Of a DNA stretch of 64,000 bases, positions 32,001-40,975 are shown piece by piece (position 1 is the stretch's first letter; each line of letters begins with the position of its first letter). A program made the position numbers and the translations under genes. The stretch lies in NCBI GenBank assembly GCA_030068145.1, contig JAPJBO010000627.1, positions 62,001 through 126,000 of the forward strand. Reading direction: 5' to 3'. The DNA is from Diplonema papillatum. Its lineage: Eukaryota; Euglenozoa; Diplonemea; Diplonemida; Diplonemidae. A model generated the notes under the pieces. The model was not told the origin of the DNA, ran no database searches, and was given only the letters and a program-made list of their open reading frames with translations.

Positions 32001-35000
32001 TTGTTCATGTCATGTCGTGAAGTGACCTGTCAAAGTGTGATAAAGGACTGGCGACAGGCCATGTCGTAGAAGTGAACCTGTCGTTATAGTTCGCAAGTGC
32101 TTGAGTGTGATAAGGGACTGGTTGGTATTGGTTATAGAGCATAAGTGAGTCAGAGACTGGTTGGATTGTTCATGTCATGTCGTGAAGTGACCTGTCAAAG
32201 TGTGATAAAGGACTGGCGACAGGCCATGTCGTAGAAGTGAACCTGTCGTTATAGTTCGCAAGTGCTTGAGTGTGATAAGGGACTGGTTGGTATTGGTTAT
32301 AGAGCATAAGTGAGTCAGAGACTGGTTGGATTGTTCATGTCATGTTGTGAAGTGACCTGTCAAAGTGTGATAAAGGACTGGCGACAGGCCATGTCGTAGA
32401 AGTGAACCTGTCGTTATAGATCGCAAGTGCTTGAGTGTGATAAGGGACTGGTTGGTATTGGTTATAGAGCATAAGTGAGTCAGAGACTGGTTGGATTGGT
32501 CATGTCATGTCGTGAAGTGACCTGTCAAAGTGTGATAAAGGACTGGCGACAGGCCATGTCGTAGAAGTGAACCTGTCGTTATAGTTCGCAAGTGCTTGAG
32601 TGTGATAAGGGACTGGTTGGTATTGGTTATAGAGCATAAGTGAGTGTGATCAGAGACTGGTTGGATTGGTCATGTCATGTCGTGAAGTGACCTGTCAAAG
32701 TGTGATAAAGGACTGGTGACAGGCCATGTCGTAGAAGTGGACCTGTCGAATCATAGATCGTAAGTGTGCCGGAATGGGTAAGGAGTGGTTGTATTGGTCC
32801 TGTTGTAGAAATGGACTTGTCGGTTTATAGAGCGTAAGTGTGCTTGAAAGAGTAAGGAGTGGTTGTATTGGTCCTGTCGTAGAAATGGACTTGTCGGATT
32901 ATAGAGCGTAAGTGTGCTTGAGTGTGGTAAGTGACTGATTGTAAAGTGAAGCACACAGCGGGAAACCGGCACTGCTGATCTTGCTGCTGACCACGTGGAG
33001 TGGCGCAAAGCAAGCTACTTTTCTTTCTCGTGAACGGTTAGTGCGGCTCACGTTCGGATCGCAATTAGTCGTCACAAGAAACAAGCTTATTTTCTAACGT
33101 TGTATTAGTACAAAGAGTTGAAGAATCCATACCGAAGAGGCGTACGTCATGAAGGCGACATCGCACTGCGGGTAGTCATTTGCCATCTCTTCCAAGGCAT
33201 GGCACAACGCACTCGACAGGCTGGGAAGGGCGTGGGCGGACGTCTTGCTGACGTCGATTACAAAGAGCTGCTGCATCGGCATCACCGGGGCAGGGACGGC
33301 CGGCGACCAGTTGTTGCCACCGTAGGCCAGGTCTGGAGTGTCCTGTACGTCCCACTCCACGGAGCCAAACTTAAGCTCGGGGCGGCTGTCGATCTGTGTG
33401 AGGAAGCAGCCCGCTTTAAAAGATTCCAAGGCGACCAAGGCCACCCGGTGATGCTCATTGGTCAAAATTGCTGTTTAACCCTAATTCCGACGGGGCACCT
33501 GCACAGATTCATTCTGGGGTTTGCTGTGTCGGGGTCGACATGAACAATACCCACTGATACCTTGGGTCGGTTTTCTAACCGTCATCAGTGACAAATTTTC
33601 GGCCTCCGAGAGCGACAATGGAAAGATACTCCAGGGTAACCCGCTGCGTTGGAACCTCGCCATGTAATGTGAGAGAGAGAGATGGGTTAGAGCGCAGGGA
33701 CCATCTCACCGGGGAGTTTCCGGTCTCCTCACGTCACTTGTAATGATACGAAACAAGTCCTTCGCACACACAAATAAACCACGTGCTTAAGAGATGTCCG
33801 TTACGAGAAGCGACTTCGACAGGGGCACCTTCGACTGGTCTTCGATCCAGATGAAGTGACGGGCCCCCGGGAATCATCTGAGCGAGAGGAAGACGAGGCC
33901 TGCATCTTCCCGATGTGCCCGGAGAGCCATTCCGAGAGATGGATTGCCCAAAATGTTTCCGATGCAAGATTGTTGGTACTAAAAAGGTGTCGTGGCTCTA
34001 TTTGTGCGCACAGCCGGACGCGAACAGTGTCGTCTGTTGGCGACATCATGGGCGGTGTCGCATGAAGGGGCAAAAACGCATTGTCTTCGTCCCACAGCAG
34101 ACGGGCTGCTCACTGGATATAGTACGACTGGAATGGTATCCCAATCTACGTTCGATAGGTCCATTTGTTCTAGGGCAGGCACAGCCGGCATATTCTTTTT
34201 TGGAGTCAAAGTTCTTTTTGTTTGTGCGTACGTGTGTAAACCCTGTTTCGAGTGATTTAGCACAGCTTTTTGATACAAACATGCAAGCTTGTTACCATAA
34301 AAAAGACAGGCGCTTCGTTTTGTTTGTGCGTGCCGGTTGATCGTTTTCTCACTTGTATTTACCCTGTGTATATTCAGGTAACAATTCCTGATCAACCACC
34401 AAAACAAGCTGTCTACGTCTTTTTAGCCTGCACAATACATTGAAGGGCAACCCGCAAGATTGTTTAGTACTAAAAAAGACTGCAGGGCATACGTCGGTAC
34501 GCACGCCATCCGGATCCAGGTTCTCGAAGTACTCGGACAACACCGTGTTGCTGACGCCGCAGAGGTTGCACTCCCACGCCCGCCCTTTGCTCACGAAGCG
34601 CGCTTCGCTGTTGATGAACGCGCGGCAGCGCTTGCACCTGACGGGTCCGCCCGGGGCCGAGACGGTGGGAGGCTTGCATTCGCCGAGCTCCGGGGACGCG
34701 AGCGGGGCTAACACCACCGCCCACGGGATGCTCACCTGCTTCAGCTTCTCGACGTCGGGGGGGATCGCGTACATCGTCGTCCGCATGAACCGGGGAGAGC
34801 AGCTGCCTTTGTCGATGACTGTGTACTGCGAATTGGCCCGCGGCGGCGGGTCGGCGGATCCCGTCGAGTAAATGATCTTCGGCGTGCTGACAACCGGCGA
34901 CGGCACCTGCGGCAACGTGGGGGGGAGAAATCTTAGCTTATTGTTTAGGCAGGACACTGCGTACTCAACATGCATGTTTGATGCCAGCACTCACGCGGGT

Positions 35001-37949
35001 GCACGGCACAATAGGTTCTGCTTCCGACATACGTCCGGAGGCTCACATTCTCACCGGTACACAAGACAATATATTCTGGCCACATGCACCCCGCGTTCCG
35101 TCCAGAGGCTCGTTCGCTCACGTGCACGGCACGAAAGATTTCGCCAAAAAAAAGGGGGAGAAGTCTTAGTTTACACTGTGTAGGCAGGACACAGAACACT
35201 GCCTCGCATGCCCGTTTGATGATGCTAGAAAGGGTTTAGACCGTCGTGAGACAGGTTGGTTTTACCCTACTGATGGAGAGAGAGCGGGCCAGCGCATTCC
35301 GACAGCAAATACGGGGTAGTACGAGAGGAACTCCCGTTCTAGTATCCTGGTATCTACGGCTGTACGATCGGACCGTGCCGTGATGCTACCACTGAATGGA
35401 TTATGGGTGAACGCCTCCAAGCCAGAACCCAGTCTAGAGGAATGCGTGAGGGGGGGTATTGCAAGAACGTGCTTGAAATGGATATGTGCTCAACACCGCA
35501 CTGGTCCCGTCTGCGCCGTGTTTCGGTCCTTTAAGACGGACACATAAGGCGGGACCATCATCAGCGCGGAACCTGAGCGTGAGGGGGGGTAGGAGCGGAC
35601 CTGTTTGCTGTTCAGCCGCCGGGCGCTCGTCGGCTGCGCGGGGCGGAAGTCCTTCCGCCCGACAGCGGACGGCGCGTTGTTCGGCGACGCCGGGCTGCTC
35701 AGGTTGTACCCGCCCGTGGGGCTCGCCATGGTCGTCGGACTCGACAGCGTCGGCCCCAGGTTCCCGTTGCCCGGCGGTGGCGGCACCGCGGGGCCCCCTC
35801 CCCCCTGCTGCTGCTGCTGCTGCTGCTGCAGCTGCGAGGGCCCGTGGGCCCCCCCCGTCTGCTCGTAGCTGTGCACCGCTGGGTAGCTACCCGTCCCCGG
35901 CATCGGCGGCCGCGGCGGGCCGGGCATCTGCGGCGCGTGGCCCTTTCCGCCAGCCATGCCGGGCTTGCCCCCCTTCCCCCCAGGCATCCCAGGCACCGAC
36001 GGCGAGTCAGGCGTGGGCGGCCGGAGGGGTCCAGGGCCCACCGACGACACCGTCCCAGGCGTGCTGGGCGCGCTGTTCACCGGCTGGCCCGGTTGGAACC
36101 CGGGGGGGAACGCGCCCTTCTGGCCCTTGCCCATCCCCGGGGGCGGCGGCATCGTCGGCGGCTGCCGGTACCCCTTACCGGAGGAGCCCCCGCTTGCCTG
36201 ACTGCTCGGAGACGGCGGGACAACCCCCGCCGCCTCGCCGCGAGAGCCGCCGTCCCCCGGAAAAGAGTCAGCCTGCTGCAGCGGAGCCGGCATACCCGGC
36301 GGGGGGGCGCCTTTCCCGCCTTTAGACATGGGCATGCCTGTAGGTGGCACCCCGCGGACAGGGCCCGGCGCACCCTTGCCGCCGGCGCCGGCGATCGGCG
36401 GCCCGGACGGAAACCCGCCGCGGTTGGGGCCAGGGGGTGCTCCGAACGGGGGGTTTCCTCCTTTGCCCTGTGGCGGTGCAAAGGGGAGCCCTCCGGCCGG
36501 CGGCTGGCCGCCGGCCGGGGGTCCGCCGGGCGGCATTCTGTTCGGCGGGGGTTGTCCCCCCTGCATAGGGGGGGGCTGCTGGTTGGCACCGACCGCGGGG
36601 GGCGGCCTGTTCCCGGCCATTGGAGGCCCGCCCTGCATGGGTGGCTGTCCCTGCTGGGGTGGGCCACCTTGCATCGGCGGTTGCTGGCTGGTCCCAGGCA
36701 TCGGAGGCTGCCGGTTGCCGCCAGGCATCGGCGGCGGCGGCCCTCCTTGCTGCGGAGCACCTTGACCGGGCATCATCGGCGGCCGGTTGCCTGGCATCGG
36801 AGGTTGCCCTGGCGGCTGCTGCTGCTGCTGCTGGCTGCCCTGCATCGGCGGCGGCCGGTTGCCCTGCATCGGCGGCGCCTGCCCGCCTTGCATCTGCGGC
36901 GGCGGCTGCTGAAGAGACCCTTGCGGGGCACCAGGCATCATTGGCGGCCTGTTGCCAGGCATCGGAGGTTGCCCACCCTGCGCCGGCGGTGGCTGCTGCT
37001 GCTGCTGCTGGCTGCCCTGCATCGGCGGCGGCCGGTTGCCCTGCATCGGCGGCGCCTGCCCGCCTTGCATCGGCGGCTGCTGCTGCTGCTGCTGCGGGAG
37101 AGACCCTTGGGGCGCGCCAGACATCATCGGCGGCCGGTTGCCAGGCATCGGGGGCTGTCCTCCTTGCTGCTGGCTGCCCTGCATCGGCGGCGGCGGGCGG
37201 CTGCCGCCTTGCATCGGCGGCTGCTGGGTCCCCGGACCAGGCATCGGCGGTCTGTTCCCAGGCATCGGGGGCGGACCGCCCTGTTGCACCGGTGGCTGTT
37301 GGTTCCCGTGCGGACCCGGCGGCATCGGCCTGGGCTGTCCACCCTGCATTGTTGGCTGCTGCTGGCCTGGCATGGGCGGCCGGTTGCCGTGCATCGGCGG
37401 GGGCTGCCCCCCTTGTTGCATCGGCGGTTGTTGCTGAGCCCCCTGGGGACCTGGCATGGGCGGCCTGTTACCAGGCATCGGTGGCGGCTGTCCACCTTGT
37501 TGCATCGGTGGTTGCTGCTGCTGCTGCTGCTGGGGGGGTCTGTTGCTGCCGGGCGGGGGCTGGCCACCTTGCATTTGAGGCTGAAACGGCTGGCTCCCAG
37601 GCCGCGGTGCCCCCGGGAACGGCTGCTGGTGCGAGTTGGGCCCTGGGCCCGGCGCCCCGCCGTGCGGGGGCGGTGCGCCTTTGTGCATCATCGGCTGCGG
37701 GGGAGGCATGCTGCCTGTCGTGGGGCCCCCGCGGGGGGGCGGCGCTTTGCCTTGGAACGTGGGCGGCGGCATACCCCCCGTCATCGGAGGTGGCGCGCCC
37801 CCAGTTGCCCCGGGCTTCACGGGCGGCTGCATCCCGCCGGTCGGGACGACGCCTTGCGGAGGGGGTGCGAACCCACCCGGTCCCGGAGGGAGAGCCCCGC
37901 TTCCGTTGGCGGGGCGGTGCCCCATCGCGCCTGGAGGTGCCCCAGACAT
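25946..37949 (-). CDS. SEC24: SEC24, COPII coat cargo-binding subunit (seven exons)
   Basis: Seven exons join in frame: 37949-35601, 34906-34493, 33393-33133, 31747-31078, 30051-29237, 27424-27299, 26023-25946. They total 4,713 bases, or 1,570 residues; every intron is GT-AG. SEC24 pairs with SEC23 on ER exit sites and selects cargo for COPII vesicles. Residues 1-783 are Pro/Gly/Gln/Met-rich (PPMQG, RPPMPG repeats), far longer than the usual 200-350. The zinc finger is at 874-899 (CKRC...CNLC). The trunk spans the exon 3-4 joins (FMTYASS|VHFYDM; VDFFVFPQSFVDLVTLGSVA). Beta-sandwich, helical and gelsolin-like regions follow (VDDKQ, end MAHTDFLCQVHKQIQSKLKG). The order and end match the family. 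The least certain border is the exon 1 donor (CAG|GTCCGC). Which cargo paralogue it represents is not decidable here. Confidence 0.93.
26147..26325. repeat. F2 repeat in SEC24 intron 6
   Basis: AAAAAAGACAGGCGCTTCGT...TTGATCGTTTTCCCACTTGT...GAAGGGCAACCCACAAGATT...TTAGTACTAAAAAG. Full-length copies are at 34299-34480 and 54804-54981. Confidence 0.85.
26681..26772. repeat. F4 repeat in SEC24 intron 6
   Basis: TAGAGTGTAAGTTCACTAGA, AAAGTCACCGGG and TCGTAAAGGTTCCTTTAAGG. A weaker related copy precedes it at ~26498-26545. Confidence 0.75.
27299..27424 (-). CDS. SEC24: SEC24 exon 6
   Basis: Acceptor ATTCACACAG at 27425 and donor AAACAG|GTATGC at 27299. Encodes MASIIQYLCEQRCTSHDGVY...MERTFFTRLVDDKQ, matching the 'RNIIxxLRxxR...FxxxLVEDK' region near the SEC24 C-terminus. 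126 bases, phase 0 at both ends. Confidence 0.9.
27750..28120. repeat. F7 repeat in SEC24 intron 5
   Basis: Second copy of the 2225-2475 repeat (ACAAACACAATCTGATTTGT, GTAGACCCGCATGACCTCAC, CACGTGGTTCGGTAGTTACA), with an additional ~90-bp internal segment. Confidence 0.75.
28679..28985. repeat. 28-bp minisatellite in SEC24 intron 5
   Basis: Unit CAGCACTGCGGGCTGCGGGT plus ACGGTCTG, about eight regular copies to ~28920. Irregular CAGCGGGCTG-bearing variants continue to ~29012. PstI-like CTGCAG occurs once per unit. It opens long shadow frames on both strands that are not genes. Confidence 0.9.
29237..30051 (-). CDS. SEC24: SEC24 exon 5
   Basis: Acceptor CCCGCAG|GC completes a split Gly codon with exon 4. 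Encodes IDCDKTIFVELEHEGKI, the beta-sandwich end, the all-helical region (MDAMLSWMTHKAIHALQ) and the gelsolin-like fold (GVYLLHDYTTDFIYVWVGER). Ends TGGCAG|GTATCG; without splicing a stop would follow three codons later. Confidence 0.92.
30361..30493. mobile_element. F3 MITE in SEC24 intron 4
   Basis: Shortest clean copy: GGTGTCACCTGAGG to TATCCCGTGACACC, 133 bp. It sits inside the larger composite repeat 30336-30607 also seen at 17904-18205. Confidence 0.85.
31078..31747 (-). CDS. SEC24: SEC24 exon 4
   Basis: Acceptor AACGACAG|GTTCACTTC at 31748 and donor ATCGCAG|GTACAC at 31078. Encodes VHFYDMTKDDLPIYLAPDVD, DVFVPLPFNKV and the trunk core (VDFFVFPQSFVDLVTLGSVA, HTTGGQVYLYTNF). 670 bases, leaving one base for a split Gly codon. 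Its first 18 bases are copied into every unit of the adjacent array. Confidence 0.92.
31731..32740. repeat. 165-bp higher-order array carrying the exon 4 splice acceptor
   Basis: CATGTCGTAGAAGTGAAC starts at 31731, 31895, 32060, 32225, 32390 and 32555, with a variant at 32725: period 164-170 bp. Each unit is itself made of three ~55-bp related parts. On the minus strand every unit reproduces ...ACGACAG|GTTCACTTCTACGACATG, the exon 4 acceptor plus its first six codons. Using any distal copy would give VHFYDMACRQSFITL and then a stop. A looser ~62-bp array continues to ~32950. Confidence 0.9.
32741..32950. repeat. ~62-bp degenerate array continuing from the 165-bp array
   Basis: GTAGAAATGGACTTGTCGG, TATAGAGCGTAAGTGTGCTT and AAGGAGTGGTTGTATTGGTC repeat about three times. 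It resembles a single sub-unit of the 165-bp repeat, so it may be the ancestral form. Confidence 0.75.
33133..33393 (-). CDS. SEC24: SEC24 exon 3
   Basis: Acceptor CTCACACAG and donor CTCTTCG|GTATGG. Encodes IDSRPELKFGSVEWDVQDT (the RPEL...GSVEFV region of SEC24), then PMQQLFVIDVSKTSAHA...CDVAFMTYASS, the start of the vWA-like trunk. 261 bases, phase 0. Confidence 0.92.
34299..34480. repeat. F2 repeat in SEC24 intron 2, next to the donor
   Basis: Full-length F2 copy. Its TTAGTACTAAAAAA end lies only about 11 bases inside the intron from the exon 2 donor at 34492. Confidence 0.85.
34493..34906 (-). CDS. SEC24: SEC24 exon 2 (zinc finger)
   Basis: Acceptor GTTGCCGCAG and donor ACCGAC|GTATGC. 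Encodes VPSPVVSTPKIIYSTG, the IPWAVVLAPLA segment and the C-x2-C-x18-C-x2-C zinc finger, ending ENLDPDGVRTD. 414 bases, phase 0. The pyrimidine tract before the acceptor belongs to a dispersed repeat (see 34915-35000). Confidence 0.93.
34915..35000. repeat. Dispersed ~85-bp repeat at the exon 2 acceptor
   Basis: GGGGGAGAAATCTTAGCTTA, TTAGGCAGGACACTGCG, ATGTTTGATGCCAGCA. Relatives lie at 30731-30830, 35151-35230, 51880-51960, 59255-59330 and ~26865-26950. On the minus strand its CCCCCC/TTTCTCC end supplies the pyrimidine tract of the SEC24 exon 2 acceptor. Confidence 0.75.
35230..35445 (+). rRNA. Fragment of 28S rRNA 3' domain in SEC24 intron 1
   Basis: GGGTTTAGACCGTCGTGAGA then CAGGTT-GTTTTACCCTACTGATG is the universal eukaryotic LSU sequence. 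The sarcin-ricin loop AGTACGAGAGGAAC follows, then GGATTATGGGTGAACGCCTC. It covers roughly helices 93-97 in order, about 215 bases. Intervening parts differ strongly from typical 28S. A helix usually GCGGC/GCCGC is ACGGC/GCCGT here, so pairing is kept. It lies antisense to SEC24 inside an intron, with no neighbouring rDNA, so it is a displaced rRNA fragment and not an rRNA gene. Confidence 0.8.
35601..37949 (-). CDS. SEC24: SEC24 exon 1, low-complexity N-terminus
   Basis: ATG at 37949 (MSGAPPGAMGHRPANG). An upstream in-frame extension exists but is Lys-run and T-tract translation, so I exclude it. 783 codons of Pro/Gly/Met/Gln repeats (QQPPMQGG, GNRPPMPG), followed by a more complex stretch to SARRLNSKQ. 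The DNA is itself repetitive (CATCGGCGG, CTGCTGCTG). Two long plus-strand frames over it are shadows. Confidence 0.85.
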
Positions 37950-39180
37950 CCTGCACACAGATGTCTTCAGTACCCCCCTTCCCCCTTCAGCAATGTATTT
38001 TTTTTTTTTTTTCTTCTTTTTGCTGCTCCCTTTTTTTTTGCCTACAGGGGTTATTCTAAGATTCTGGATTTTCGGTTTTGCACCAAGCCGGAAATCTGTT
38101 TTCCATACACTGTTGGTCAAACTCACTTACTCATCCATTCCTGCAGTTTGGTGCGAAGTTCAGCTCTTCCTCTTTCTAGTGCAAATGCATGACAGTGCAA
38201 GGTGGAGTTCCCATACAGAGCAGACACAAGACGCACCTTTGCATCTGAGGCTGAAACGGTTGGCTCTGCCCCCGGCAAGTTGCTGCTGGTACGAGTTGGG
38301 CCCTGGGCCCGGCGTGCGAGGGTGGGCTTTACAAACAAACGAGTGACTCAAGGTAACCGCTTGAGCGGCGTCGTTCCGAGCGCACACAGCAGCAGTGACG
38401 CGTCGACAGTATCTGCACTTCAGGATCGGGCTGCCGGCGCGTGTCGACGGCTAGCGAGTGTCGGCAGAGGGTGTGCAGTAGTAGCACGAAGAAAAAGAAA
38501 ACGGGGCATTGCGAAGAAGAAAGACCGACAGTCAACGCACGCAAGCCGGCCTGCCGATGGCAATCGGAAGCCGGCCTGCCGTGCGCGAGCGAGCTGGGAG
38601 AAGGCGAAGCGAGTGTGTTTACATCGGCAAGGCAGTGTACTGGATCGAGCCTTGCCACGGACAATTAGGAGGAAAAAGGCGCGCCGATTCGGGTTTCGAG
38701 GGGCTTTTTTTTATTTTCCTTTTCAGGGCAGGTGCCTGACCTTCGAAGTCTCGGTTTCCTTCCCTCGTTAACATTCTAGCTAAAGAAAACAGACAAAATG
38801 TCATCGTTTTGGTGGAAATGCACAAGATTTGTGCGACGATCGTGCCTGACCTCGTTGCCTGTGTGGATACTCTTGTTTTCGCCTCTTCGAGAAAGGTCGC
38901 GTTGGCAGAAACGATGAAGACGATATTGGCACAGGGTTAATGAAGGAGTCGCAATACACCGCGGCACTCTCAGCGGAGATGCACCATCTACGTCGAACCC
39001 GGGCTTGGGTAGCCAAATCACCAAGCCACCTGCTGAGACCGCCCGGCCAGTCGTCAACCACTGGCCGATATCCAGCGCGCCTGGCGAAAGCAACAGGTCA
39101 TCGTGATGCGCAGCAAAAAAGGCTGCAGGCACGCAGTACTAATAGCAGGGGCGACACACTGAGTGATGTTTGGGGCGGTT
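37950..39180. other. Intergenic region between the IQ protein gene and SEC24
   Basis: It holds poly-T tracts (37999-38012, 38030-38039) just before the SEC24 ATG, a displaced exon 1 fragment (38238-38325), and otherwise no gene I recognise. Any SEC24 promoter and IQ-gene 3' UTR must lie in these 1.2 kb, but no motif is certain. Confidence 0.5.
38238..38325. repeat. Displaced fragment of SEC24 exon 1
   Basis: GAGGCTGAAACGGTTGGCTC...GAGTTGGGCCCTGGGCCCGG matches 37577-37655 in exon 1 (there GAGGCTGAAACGGCTGGCTC). Same orientation, ~660 bp upstream of the original on the coding strand. Confidence 0.85.
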
Positions 39181-40944
39181 TCAGTAGGGGTAGCACGCGT
39201 ACAGGACGGCCTGCCGCCGGCGCCAGGCGCGCTGGATGACCGAAGCGGCGCGGACCGCCTCCGCTTGGACAACAGCTGTGTAGTAGTCGCACCGCTGCTG
39301 CGCGAGGCGGCGGACGGTGATTCTTGCCCGGAGCAAACCGGGCACGCCCCGGATGCGCCGCAGCAGCATCCGGCCTCGGTGCGTCCTGTAGGAGCGCTGC
39401 ACAACGCAAGCGGCCCACGACTGCTGCTCGGCCGTGTCAAAGTCGCGCAACCGCTGCGACTGCTGCGCTCTCGCGCGCCGGACGCGCAACGCGGACAGGA
39501 ACCTCCGAACCGCGCGCTGCACCTTGGCCGCCGCGTAGTGGACGAAAACGACAGCTTCCTGCCCGAGAGTCAGCGGAAGACCCCCCGAACGGTTACCCCC
39601 GCACACCGGCGCCGGCGGGGGCAGGTCGTGCGCGGCGTTGTCCGCCAGGAGCCCGCGCGCCATTGACCGCCTGTGGGTGTTCCTCAGAGCGGCGGCGGCT
39701 CTCCTCACTCTGCAGCCCCGCCACCACCTTTGGCAGACCGTCGCGCCGGCCGTCAACCGGACGGCCACCTTTCGGACCGCGCCTTGGAACCTGGACCGCA
39801 AGCCCAGCCGCTGCCGCCTGGCCCTGTTCCCCGTTGCGTCGACCTTCGCTTCCAACTGCCGCTTGTACCACTCGGTTATAGCCTCGGCCGCACTCGCCTC
39901 GCACAGCCCGACCAGCATCGCCAGCGACTCGTAACACGCACCTCCCTCCAACGGTTCACGGGATCCCGCCAGGCCACGGAGGAGGCGCACCTGCGATGAA
40001 GACGCGGTACACGCAGGTGTGTCCTTAGCCCTCCAGCCCGTGCCCAGTGCATCCCTGTGGGCCCGCAACCTTCGGACTATGTCTCCGGTGCTAGGTCCGC
40101 CGCAGGTGCTGGACGACACGGTGGTGCAGCACGCAATGTCTTCGTTCGCCGTGTATATCCTGCATGGAGCTGGTGTACCCGAACTCCCCGCGATTAGAGC
40201 CGGTTCGCCGTCTCTCATGGGAGTGGGAGTGGGTGTAGAGGCGCCGCTTTCGGGTGCCGGGGCGGCCCCGCGTGACACTGGCGAACCGCCGTATTCTGCT
40301 GCCGGAGTCTTCCCCGGAGCGTTTGTTGTGGGGCCGGAAACGTGCCGGCGAGCGAATGCCGCCGCGGGCGGCGTGACACGGGGGGGACGGGGCGTGATGC
40401 TCCGCTGCGGGGGCGCGAGGCTGCGTGGGTGTGGACCCGGAGATTTGTGTGAAGACGCGTGGTCGAGCTTCCTGCTGTACGCGACCCACGATGTCCCCGT
40501 GCGGAGGCGGCGGCGTATGTGTGCGCCGTGCTGCTTCAAGAACGACCGGACGAGGTGCCCCCTGTACGACTTCTGGATGACCAGCACCGAGTACACAATT
40601 TCATCCGCATTCTTCGCGCGCGGGCAGCGCGAGCGGTGGTAGTCGGAAACGAGGGAGCCGCCGGTATTGCTGCGCGGCCCGTTGCTCGCCACACGGCGGC
40701 GATCTCTGCAAATCTCGCCGTCAACGCCGGTCCGGGCAGGAAGGTTGCAAGACGAGGAGCGGCTTCTCGGTTCTCTCTCCTTCGAATCGCTGCCGCCGCT
40801 TACAACCGGTTGCTCGCAAGGCGGTGAAAGGGACGAGTGACTCCCAGGCCCTGTCTCCTCCCTGTGGCCATCGCCGGGGTTTCCACCCGGTGTGAGGGAT
40901 TGCCACCACCGCTGGATGGCGCGGGCAGCTGCGGTTTGGTGCGC

Positions 40945-40975
<31 letters not shown>

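Noticed and set aside
35230-35445. Functional 28S rRNA gene
   Set aside because: Only ~215 bases, divergent between conserved blocks, antisense in an intron, no adjacent rDNA.
35844-38192. Long plus-strand frames over SEC24 exon 1 (up to 782 codons)
   Set aside because: They are antisense shadows of a GC-rich repetitive exon; their composition is Arg/His/Gly or Ala repeats without domains, while the minus frame splices into a complete SEC24.
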